A DNA stretch of 64,000 bases, from positions 2,232,001 to 2,296,000 of the forward strand of contig NC_087381.1 of NCBI RefSeq assembly GCF_963675165.1. Direction: 5' to 3'. The translations under genes were made by a program, and so were the position numbers. Each line of letters begins with the position of its first letter. Positions within the stretch are counted from its first letter, which is position 1. This DNA comes from Halichondria panicea (Eukaryota; Porifera; Demospongiae; Suberitida; Halichondriidae). Shown here in pieces: positions 11,583 through 22,900 of this stretch. The notes beneath the pieces are model-generated. The model ran no database searches. It was not told where the DNA came from and saw only the letters and a program-made list of their open reading frames with translations.

Positions 11583-12361
11583 TCGACAACACCATAGAGG
11601 GCCACAGCTAGCCAGCAAGTCTTCTTGACAACGCAATATAGAGAGCATAAGCCATATGCAGCTTTACAGGAGACTTCAAGTATTTGAATAGGGAAATTCT
11701 AGATCCAAGTGAATGCATGGCTGCTGGGTTCAATGGAAACAGCAAATGATGGGAAGTATCAACTTGTGTACTTAGCCTTAGCCTTAATTAGCATATAAGA
11801 GTTGGTGGGGGAGAAATGATAGCAAAAAACAGCACAATTTTAGAAGTTATTCAGTGTTCATACAAATGAAGAGTGATAATCTGACACTGTAATGCTGTGC
11901 AGTATATTTTATCAAAATCATACAGGTTCGTCTAGACTTTTTAAAGACGAAAAGACTCAACTCAGCAGTAAAACAGAAGAATTGGGAGCCAGCCTACAGG
12001 ATTCTAGGATTGCAGTATGTATTAAATTGTTGGAGAGCATATAGGATTTCTAGCATACTCTTTAATTATTAAAGAATTGTATGTATGCTGGAGAATTATG
12101 CTCTCCAGCAAACTGTACTGACTACAGATCAATAAGATCCCACTCAATGCACTTCTTCTCTGAGGGTCTAGCAACTTAAAGTCTAGTACAAAGCTTTGAA
12201 TGTGTGTTGTTCAGCTAGATCTAGCTAGCTGGTCACAATGCCTGTACTCCCCCGCCCACTTTAATTTTGACTTATAAGGCTAAGGCACGTGAGCAAATGA
12301 GTCAAATTTCCACAATGCAAGCAACCTGAAAAATTCTGTGTTGTACATTGTTGTGCAGAGG

Positions 12362-12775
12362 CAGAGGAGGTACGACATCCGCGTGTCAAAGGAAACGTTT
12401 TAGACACACATTCCTTAGGTCAAAGTTCGGAATGTGTGTGTTAAAGACACGCGGATGACACGCGGTTAAGCTCACGTGGCTGCTATTTCTTGGATTGAAG
12501 GCAAGAAAGACAAAGAAGTCGTTAAAAATGCATTCCAATGACGACATTCAACTGGTGGCAAGTAAGCGCCATAAAGAGACAAGTTTAGAGCATAAAACTC
12601 AGTGAATTTGTTGCTGGCTAGTAGCTAGAGTTTTACAAGTAGAGATTAGATCTGTTGTAACAACCAAGGCTCAGATGTTGGCAGTGATCCTATCCTGAAT
12701 GCAGGCACAGAATACTTATTAAACACTCTAAAACAGCTAAAAACAGTAATATCTGACCGTGTCGTACCTCGTCTG
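12362..12775 (-). mobile_element. hAT-like MITE, reversed and internally deleted copy
   Basis: Reverse-orientation copy of the 523-bp element described at 19929. It keeps a CAGAGGAGGTACGAC end but has lost part of its middle. Close to its left end it carries a small hairpin (about 12376-12455) whose arms share CGCGTGTC and ACACATTCC. It abuts a forward copy, producing a long imperfect palindrome with ~270-bp arms. Confidence 0.75.
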
Positions 12776-12779
12776 GGTG

Positions 12780-13300
12780 CAGAGGAGGTACGACACGGTC
12801 ACATGACCAGCCAAAAGGATTATGAATCTCATTAACTTGTGTATGAATATCATTCAAGACTGTGTACTTTGATAGTGCCATAGTGGATTTGGTTTGGCGT
12901 GTATCTTTCAAGAAATATACTTGACGTTTCTAAGATCAGGATGGTTAATTGCTGGGCTTATACTGATGTGAAATAGCTTTTCAACCAGTTTCAACCATTG
13001 AGATATTATTGTTTTTAGTGTAATTCTGTTTTAAAGTGTTTAATAAGTATTCTGTGCCTGCATTCAGGATAGGATCACTGCCAACATCTGAGCCTTGGTT
13101 CTTAACAAATCTAATCTCTACTTGTAAAACTCTAGCTACTAGCCAACAACAAATTCACTGAGTTTTATGCTCTAAACTTGTCTCTTTATGGCGCTTACTT
13201 GCCACCAGTTGAATGTCGTCATTGGAATACATTTTTAACGACTTCTTTGTCTTTCTTGCCTTCAATCAAGAAATAACAGCCGCGTGTCGTACCTCCTCTG
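12780..13300 (+). mobile_element. hAT-like MITE, full-length copy
   Basis: 521 bp with the same termini as the 19929 copy (CAGAGGAGGTACGACACG and its complement). The inverted pair 12355-13300 as a whole is flanked by ATTGTTGT (12347-12354 and 13301-13308). This suggests the pair moved as a unit, or that the second copy landed in the first. Confidence 0.8.
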
Positions 13301-13494
13301 ATTGTTGTGTAAACTGATAGCCATGAATAAAATCAAATGTGGGCTGGAGGTACAAACCACAGCATACTTGAAATATCATTGTTATCTACTACACCTACAC
13401 ACCAGTGCCGCAGTATGACATACAACATGTACTTGTATCGTAACGTGGTTTGTACGGATACTCCTCTTTATGAACTTCTGATAATAATTTTATG

Positions 13495-13702
13495 TACCTT
13501 AAGGTGACATATTTTCGCGTGTATTAATTTCTGCTATTTCTGCGAATGAGAGTAAATCGCAAAAATTAGTACTCGCAAATAATTGGCCGCCCTCTTGTCT
13601 AATGTATCCAGATCGACATTTCGCAAAAAATTATATCGCAAAATGTACAAAACTGTAAAAACGCAAACAAATCTACCTCTGAAAATATGTCACCTTAAGG
13701 TA
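13495..13702. mobile_element. MITE with perfect ~22-bp TIR, TA ends
   Basis: Ends TACCTTAAGGTGACATATTT and its exact complement enclose 208 bp with no ORF. A decayed relative is at about 10479-10650. The TA at both ends suggests a Tc1/mariner-type target. Confidence 0.8.
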
Positions 13703-13981
13703 CATGATTTATTATAAATGTCCAGCAGGTTCACTGACTCAAGTCCTCCTGTGATAGTAAGCACTTCTCCAACTATGAGTGCATGTGTGTGCGTGGGGAT
13801 AGGGGATTCAGTATAGTGCTCTATACTATACTACATGCACGGTGTATAGTGTTAACCGTTGTGTGAACCAGCTAATAGTTTGCATCATACGTCCATAATC
13901 GTACGTCTATAATTGTGCAATTTCAGCTGATAAGTCAATCCGTGCATGCAGGTACCTGTATAACCATATACTAAGCAAACA

Positions 13982-16900
13982 TTAAACCCTAACCCTAAAA
14001 ATAAGCATTTGCCTTACTAAAATGCATGCAGACTGGCTATAGACAGGGTGTATACTCACTTTTTGAGCGAAGTACTGACATATTTGAGCAGCTACTTCCG
14101 TTCTATTTAGCCTCAGTAGCAGCTCCAACAGTGCTCTGAATGTTGCTTGAAAAGCGTAGAGTTGTTTCCATATTGACAAGCATTTCGCCATGGCTGTCTG
14201 AGCATCGTATTGAACGAGGTTAGTTCTCACAGTAGTTTGATCAGCGGCACTCAGACCCATTGCTTGAGAGTAGAGCTCCACACTGTCGAAAAAGGCAGCT
14301 ATGACAGGGACTTCAACATCAGGGATCTCTCGATCAAGTTGGACGGTATCGATATGGTACTTGTCTATCAACTCTTGTAAACCAACTCTTACATCTGAGG
14401 CTGTGTCTACAAGAAATATAGAGCATGCGTTTAGCGTATTATTCCAAGCTGCAGATTACAACACTGCATATAGAGATAGTCTATTGTTTACATCCCCATC
14501 TTATATCTACATCACATGCAATGACAACAGAAATCATACAACTGATCACGACAATCCACATTAGTTACATGTGCTGAACTACTTGGAGCGCCGGCATAAT
14601 CTGCATTAAAGTCACCTTTATAGTCCGCGCTCAATGCATCGCCATATACATCCCCTACCATATTCAATAAGTCTGGCAGTACCTACCTGTGCTTGGACAG
14701 TTTACTGGTTTGGATGCAGGTAGTAGATCGTCACTAGTCTCCTTAGCAATAACACCAGCCAGTTCCTATTTGTACAAAAAAATCACTAAACTCGAGAACA
14801 GTACAACACACAAACTCAACACCTCAGCACATATCTACAGTATAGAAATCATAGCCAAAAGAAACATTTAAACTCACCAGAGGGTTCTGTTCAGCAAAAA
14901 CACTAAGTGGATCCAGAAATTTTCTCAGTGCTTCATTACTCGAATCTCCAGAGCTTTTCCAGACTTTCAGAACAGCATCGAGATTATTGCACTCTTGAAA
15001 TGCAATGCTGGCATTCTTGGTAATAGCTGTGCGTACGATATCAGCTAGTCGAGGATTCTTGTTCCAACAAGTTGCAAGGGCCGAGATGAATCGATCAGAC
15101 AGTTCCTTGTGTGCTGGATTGAACAGAAGCTGTAGAATATTCTCACCGAGATCAGCGTACACCTCAGCTTGGAGCAGATCACTCAATGGCATGTTGTGTA
15201 CACCTTTAGCCGAAACAACAAACATTTTTTGGTTTACAACGCTTTCAGCGAGGGACTTGAGATCAAAGACGTGTGTATCTTCCAGAGGATAGGTCACACT
15301 GTGTGGAGGAAGGAGGGCCTCTTCAGTGACTACAGTAGGGCACAACTCAGCGGAGGTGTCCACAACTTTTTTCATCACAGTATAGCGCAGCTTGAATAGG
15401 TCCAGTGAGAGATGATGAGCTTGGATCAAAACAAACACCTTCTTCTTGTCAATAACTTCCACTAGCACTTTGACACCGTCAGCTGTGCTCCAGCAAACAC
15501 CAGTCTTCCAGACAGCGCATTGACGTTGCAGAGCAGGGACATCAAGATCTATCACAGGAGCAAGCCCGAGAGAGAGAGATATTCGAAGCAGAAGAACGTG
15601 GAGAAATCGAGCGTCCAGAAACTGGTCCTTTAAAGAGCAAAACATCACCCAACCAAAATGATAAGCAAGGTCATCTCGATGGCTGAACACTTTCGTGTCG
15701 ACTTCTAATCGAATGAGGGCAGGAAAGAAGAGATATTTCTCATTGAGCGGTACAGACTCATCAGCGTCTTTTTGTTGCTGATTGATAAAATGAAGAACTT
15801 CCGAGTCTTTAATGGGCACGGCGAACTCAAGGTTTATTAAAAATCCAATGAACATGTCAGTGTCCAACTTAGGGAAGTGAATAGCCAGCTTAGAACAAGG
15901 TACAACACCAGTGCTTGTGGAGAGTTTACAGTGCTGATCGAAATCCTCTGGAGCAAATATAGTACCATTGATTTTACCCAGGAGCTCTTGTTTCTTTAGG
16001 ACAATAAAGCTCTTCTCTGGTGAGATATTGTTGTGTAGAAAGAGGATGTGACCTTTGTCGTTAAGCTGAATACATATTTCAACAAGACAAAGAATGGTTG
16101 TCGGAATGAATGGTACAACTTCTTTGTTCTGTTTGGAGAGTGCTTGACTGGATTCTTCTTTAATTTGCAGCCGAAATTGTTCCAGAGATACCGCCATCTC
16201 ATCCTTGGAAACAAGGTAAATCAGGAGCATGTGTGCATTTAAAGAAACAGCTAAATGTGATCGAATTTGGGAACAAATAGGGCCGACAGTGTCTCGCAGT
16301 ATCGTCATGCCGCTAGAGTTGGAGTAGCGATTATCCATGGGAATGAACTTCAGCAGATCCAGGGTCGGATATCTCGAAACGGCTTGCAAAACGATCTCTT
16401 CTTTCTTCAAAACCCTCTGTTTGTCGGTTAAGCAATCGGCATGGCTACCTACCACAATGAGTGGGGCGTTGCCCTCCATATTGGCACACTGATTGGCAAT
16501 TATCCCCAACCAATAGGAGACAGAATGGGTGGTAAAGGTGTCATCTCTATGGAGCCCTAGAACTAGAACAACAATTGGCCGACATGAATAAACTGCTGAC
16601 TTGATAATGGCAGCGTGACTACTGTAGTAGGCCTCTTGACCAGCAAAGTCGTAGACCAACACATCTCCAAAGACACGACTCTTGAATAATCGAGGGATGA
16701 TTCCGGCTGTTTTCTGGCTGACTCCATCGACTTCTTTAGGAGAGATGAAGATGTTGACTAGCGATGTGAGTGCTGTTGGCTCTTGTTCCATTGCTTCAAT
16801 GAGAGTGCTTTTTCCTTCTCCACCATGACCGATAACAAGCATCTTCACAGGGTTTTTCAGAGGATCCTTTGAAAAAACATTACCAAGAGCCTTGCGATGG

Positions 16901-19900
16901 TGAGTGTAAGCATCTTCAGCAGTTGCTCCGTTCTGCAACAAGAGTAGAATGATGTCCTTGTCCTGTGCAAGAGAGAGTGGTGTCTGTCCATGGCCATCTT
17001 TGATATTGGGGTTGCAGCCAACGTCATTCAGAAGATACTCAACAAATTTCGCGTCTGATTTCTTGCATGCTAACAATAGTACACCGTCTGCGATAGGAAT
17101 AATAAATCACTAAGTGCCTGAATGTACAGTATAATTATGCTAATAATTATAATACTCTAATCATAGATTGAAGAGTTAAAGTAATTATGCCATATTGCAC
17201 AGTTCATAGTGGTGAACTAAAGTTACAAAAATGTACTTAAAAGCCCACCCACCTGCCTTCCTGCCCAATACCTGAAAATATCACTTTTATAGTAATACAA
17301 GCTTGAAGTTAACTTGATTATGTCAATTAATATACATTTTCACTGACCCATACATAATGTAGCTATCTTACCATTGACGGCCACATTGCATTTCATGATG
17401 AGGAACTTTATGATGTCCAGCTGCCTCCATCTGACTGCCGCTTCCAGTGGAGTGAGCCCATCACTGGTTACGGCTCCTATATAGTGGTGAGTCAGGTTAA
17501 CAGAAAGTGCACACCACCTCAGTATACAAGGACCGGACTACATAGCCAATAATCCACGGGCCTGTTTCAGGCCCGTGGGGAAAATCAGTGGAATACATGC
17601 CAGAATACGGGCCTGTATACGGATGTAATCGCCCACGGCCTGCTTACATCCTGGAACCACAGGCCCATTACAGCACGTACATACTGTCCTGAATACGGAC
17701 CGTAAATAACGGGCCTGTTTCAGCCTGTACCACCCACATCCTGCTTACAGCCTGTGCAGCCAGTGTATGTGCATGCGCAGCAGGGGCGTACGGAGGTGCA
17801 GGGCTTTGGGGGCTGGAGCCCCCCTTCCTCTGCAAAAACCACACTAAGAGCCCTACCTTCTCTGATGACAGTCTTCAGCCTGGGAATTCGTCCGCATACA
17901 GCCTGTGCAGCCAGTGTATGTGCATGCGCAGAGAGAGAGTTGCTTAGCTCCGAAAAAAGGTGCTTCAGTTTGATCTTCTCGTTCAGTTGCAGCTTTAAAG
18001 GATAGATGGAGTAATTATATTATTTATGGAACTGACTGCCAAGACCAGCTAGCAAGAAAAAGAGAGGGAGAGAGGAAGTTACTAAATAAGGAGCTACATT
18101 ATACTAGTACCGTGTTTGATGTAATTACAGTGGCAGAAAAAATTAATTCCGCTTCTGAGTGGCGCATCTTTAGAGCACAAAAAATTGCGTTCAGCCCAAG
18201 CTGGCGCCTAAATTATGGTGGCGGTTATGTTCAACAGCTAGTATAGAATTTGTAGGGAAAATGGGCGTGGTCTAGCTCAGTTTCACTTACTAGCTGCACC
18301 GTTGAGAGTTGAGTGACTTGTGAACAACATTCATTGACTGTATACCTATGGGTAGACAACTGTTTAGAAGTGAAGGAAGTCGATGATTGTCTTGATGTCT
18401 CAAACAAGCCCTTTTATAAGCGCCAGAAAATAATAATTCCAACAACGGTTGGCACTTTTTTAGGACCTAAAAATTATGCTGATGCTGACGTGGCGCTTAA
18501 ATTATGGTGGTGCTGTAATTACATCAATTACGGTATAGAGCGGGAAACATTTTCTTTGCAACGATATTCACATGTCTTCTTTATACACACAGTGACAGAG
18601 GACATGGCTGGTAGTACAAACAGTCGAGTAAACAATTTGTAATCGTTAGAAACATTATTTTCTTTGCAAAACCATTCTTCACATGTCTTCTTTATATATA
18701 TATACACACAGTGACACACTCGAGCAGTACAAGCACTAGAAGAAACATTCCTATTAGTGTTGTAAACTGTCTAACTGAGCTATGTTTGTTTCTTTAAAAT
18801 TTTAACACTTTTTTGACTCTCCCATTCTTGCTTGTCTATCTCTCTTGTCAGTCCTGTTAGTCGTAGTAGATTATTCATGCCAAACTCAGCTTTTAACTGT
18901 ATAAAAGTAAACCGGAACTAACTGAGAACATAGGGCTGCTTACTGGCCGTGCTCAGACTGCTTACAGCCCGTTTCACAGCTGATTACATGCTGAAATCCA
19001 CAGGCTACTCTAACCAAACAGTTGAATACACCACGTGGATTTATACCTGTAACGGGCCCGTAACAGGCATGAAACGGCCTGTGGATTTTTGGCTGTGTAG
19101 CCGTATGTTATAGTTATAGTACATGGGCTTGAGGTATCTATGTGTTATAGATGAGGGACACTATAACCCCATAGTAACCGAATGTACTGACTGATTTAGA
19201 TCTCATTTGGCTGCCTCAGGCAAGAAGTGTATCTATAAAAGCAGCAAGCCTTAGCAACAGGTTTATTTTTGAAAATGTCCTGTTCTGACAAGCTAGATCA
19301 TCATGATTCTGCTTCTCTGCTAAAAAAATCTTTGCATTGTGGCCCTGCTGCTTCAACATTGGAATGGACAAACTAGTGACTCCACCTTGTGCAGGAAGCG
19401 CTCTGCAAAAAATGAGCCCAGCCTCCTCTTTTCTCTGCACTCAAGCCCCACACCCAGCTTAAGCTTCTCATTCAAACTGTTCTGTACACCTAGCTAGCAA
19501 GGAACAGCTTGCAGCAATGCTACAGTTCACAATCTTTCCCAAAAAGACACAGGAGTCTACTGAAGTAAACACTTTTGAAACATGGCTGCAGGATAGAAAC
19601 AAAAGTCAGGAGGACGAAGTTGACAAATGCTACATGTATATAGAAGACATGCTTTCATGCTTGTGACAATGGACCCAAAACAGTTAAAATCATTGGCTCT
19701 TAGTGTTCCTCATAGAGACAAGAAAAGATACTGGTGAACCCTACCATCAACCCAGCAAACGCTATAGACACTGGTAGTGAAAAAACTAAACAGCCATAGC
19801 TAATTATCATGTAGCTACAGCTTTATTTATCATTATAATTTCTGTACATTAAAAAAATTATACTTATACTCTCAAGCGTATAATTCCCTTCATGGGAAAC

Positions 19901-22900
19901 TATGAGATTATGGCTCATAATTCCCTGCCAGAGGAGGTACGACTGACACGGTCACATGACCAGCCAAAAGTATTATGAATCTCATTAACTTGTGCATGAA
20001 TATCATTCAAGACTGTGTACTTTGATAGTGGATTTGGTTTGGTGTATCTTTCAAGAAATACACTTGATATTTCTAAGATCAGGATGGTTCATTGCTGGGC
20101 TTATACTGATGTGAAATAGCTTTTCAACCAGTTTCAACCACCACTTAGATTTTGAGATATTATTGTTTTTAGTGTAATTCTGTTTTAATAAGTATTTTGT
20201 GCCTGCATTCAGGATAGGATCACTGCCAACATCTGAGCCTTGGTTGTTACAACAAATCTAATCTCTACTTGTAAAACTCTAGCTACTAGCCAGCAACAAA
20301 TTCACTGTCTAAACTTGTCTCTTCATGGCGCTTAATTGCCACCAGTTGAATGTTGTCATTGGAATGCATTTTTAACGACTTCTTTATCTTTATTGCCTTC
20401 AATCAAAAAATAGCAGCCACGTGAGCTTAACCGCGTGTCGTACCTCCTCTGTTCCCTGCTAAACACACACAAGTGGGATCAGTCTAAAGTATTGTAATAC
20501 ATTGCATCCAGTCTACTATAATATATAGAGAGTATAATATAGATTACCACAAATGTGTGAGTAATTGTACTTTTAAAAACTAAGATATTGGAACATTTCT
20601 AAGAAATTGTGCTGACACCATTATGTAGGTGAATAAATAAGCTCCAAGATTATTGCTCCCAAGATTATTCATTTCCTCTACAGTGGGAAATCCATTTAGG
20701 AGCACTCATTAGCGGTAATCGCTTATGCAGAATCACAGAGAACTCAACGAGTCGGTAATGATCAACCATTATTGTTGTTAAAACGATCGATGCCAAAAGT
20801 CCAAGTGAAATGAACAGTGCACAAAATAAGAATTTGTAAATGTTCAGCCATATGTCCGAGCAAACAACACTTTGGTTGGCCATTAGTTAAAATTGGTAGG
20901 ACACATACATTTTTCTCACATGTAATCAGCAAAGACAATGATTATGAAAAGTTGTACAAACAAAAAAGTTTCAAAAAAATATTATACACATAAAAAAGTG
21001 TCCCAATCAGCTAGCAAGTCATCTTCACCATGAGTTCAGGCTCATCATTATTACTGTACTATCTGTATTATGATGAACTTACATCAGTCTGATGTTGAAA
21101 TTCTGATTATAATTTATACAGGTTATTATTGTAGGAGGATGAATCTTCTCTCTACACCACATGAACAAGGGGTAGCACCATCAGTAACCATCGAATCCTG
21201 GACTAGACCTTTCACTATTACTTATTACTTGATAGGCTAGCTACGTACAGTATAGTACATGTAGCTAGTTCAGTTTTCAATAACAATAATAATTATGCTG
21301 ACATAGCAATAATTGCCACAAGGATAAATGCGCATGTGCAATAGTATTTCCAATACTTGAGCAGACAATGAACCGAACAAAAGCTACATATACTTTGCTC
21401 GGAAATAAAGCTATTTGTGCGGAAATTGGCCGATGTCCGACTGTTGTTTTGTGCACTGAATGAATAGCTGCTTCATATAAGGCCACTCCAAATGAGACCG
21501 TCAGAGACTCTAGTAAATAATTTATCATATGCGGGTGTGAGCAGTATTATCATTATTCATTACTACGAATCTTATTTTATAACTGTGTTGCGTCATCAAT
21601 GAATTTAAATAATCACCCATAAAAATGTAACCATACACACATACAACCACAAACAGTATAAACAAAGAACAAGAAAAAAAGTAATTTCAATATTTCTAGA
21701 AAAAATAATGCGGTAGCTAAACAAGAAGCGCGAGTTAATTGGACGGGAACTACAGTCTCATTTAGAGTGGCCTAAGCAAGCTAGAGCCTCCTTGCTGCTC
21801 TCTTCTAACTCTTGCAGCTAATAGCTAGCGCTCTAGTGCAGAACGAAGATTAAAATCCAAGAAAACATTACTAGAAGCCTATAGAAACTCAGTTCGTTGA
21901 TCCTTGAACATCCTACTGTAGCAGTTTACACAGACACACAGACACATGCAGACACACAAACACACTACCGTATATTATATAACTTCGCTTGTGCATGCGC
22001 ACCGAGGCATAATTATGTAGACTGGATACACTGAAGAAAACTAATAGTATAGAAGTATGGCATAATACATACAGCACATTCCAATGACATCACGTATGAT
22101 GACATCCCAATGTACCCACAATTACTGCTGATATTAGGCAACTATGAAGCGTTATAATTATTACAGAACTTCCAGTACCATGTATAGGTTTTATCTTAAT
22201 GATGCATCATACCGTATTAACCATGGCTTTGTTTTAGTCGGCCTGGAATCGAGGCTAGCACAGTTCTTACCATTAACATCCACATTGAGTTCTGAGATGA
22301 GACACGTGATACTATCCAGCTGCCCCCATCTGACTGCGTTTCCCAGTGGAGTTAGTCCATCACCATTCACAGCTCCTAAAGTGGTGATCGAGTCAGGTAT
22401 ATGTACATCATTAGCCTTTTTCCCAGCTGGCCGAGGCTATAGTACATATATCATTAAGAGGTCTGTCAACCGTTTAAAATAGCTATACGTATATACACGT
22501 ACACACCCTTTACCAAAACATAAGAGGTGTGGCTTTACATGCATGTAATAATTCACAAGCCATGGCAGTTAGCAACAATGGAAAAGATACTTCTATGTTT
22601 ATAAATCGGCCTCTTAGCGGATTTTGCTGGCAGAAAAAATGTATATAGGTGTTCTTAAAATACGAACATTTTTCGTTAAAAAGTTGCAGTCGCCACAGTT
22701 TCTGTGTTACGTCATTTTTTTCACATAATTATATACGGCCTTAACCTGTTATAATTGGGACACACACTGACTTACCTAAGTCACAATTCCCAGTTGCCAT
22801 CAGTAGCCGGACACACTTGAGGTGTCCCCAGTAGCAGGCCCGGTGCAGAGGAGTGTCCTTACCAGTAGACTGTACATTGACATTGATGCCATCTTGCTGA

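Larger units (their letters stand above)
10159..12354. other. Intergenic, repeat-rich, no gene seen
   Basis: Contains a decayed relative of the 13495 MITE (about 10479-10650), a nested pair of MITEs (10951-11264), a foldback (11446-11582) and a short palindrome around 12033-12110. No conserved protein was recognised in any frame. Confidence 0.5.

Noticed and set aside
13984-14002. Telomere-like CCCTAA repeats
   Set aside because: Only two units (ccctaaccctaa), compatible with chance. Read from the minus strand they form a plausible acceptor region for a short last exon, nothing more.
17754-18005. 83-codon ORF with repeated Cys-Ala motifs
   Set aside because: Arises from duplicated subterminal sequence of the 17.5-kb DNA element.
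18313-18642. 109-codon ORF
   Set aside because: Overlaps a MITE and its right terminal repeat; no protein similarity recognised.
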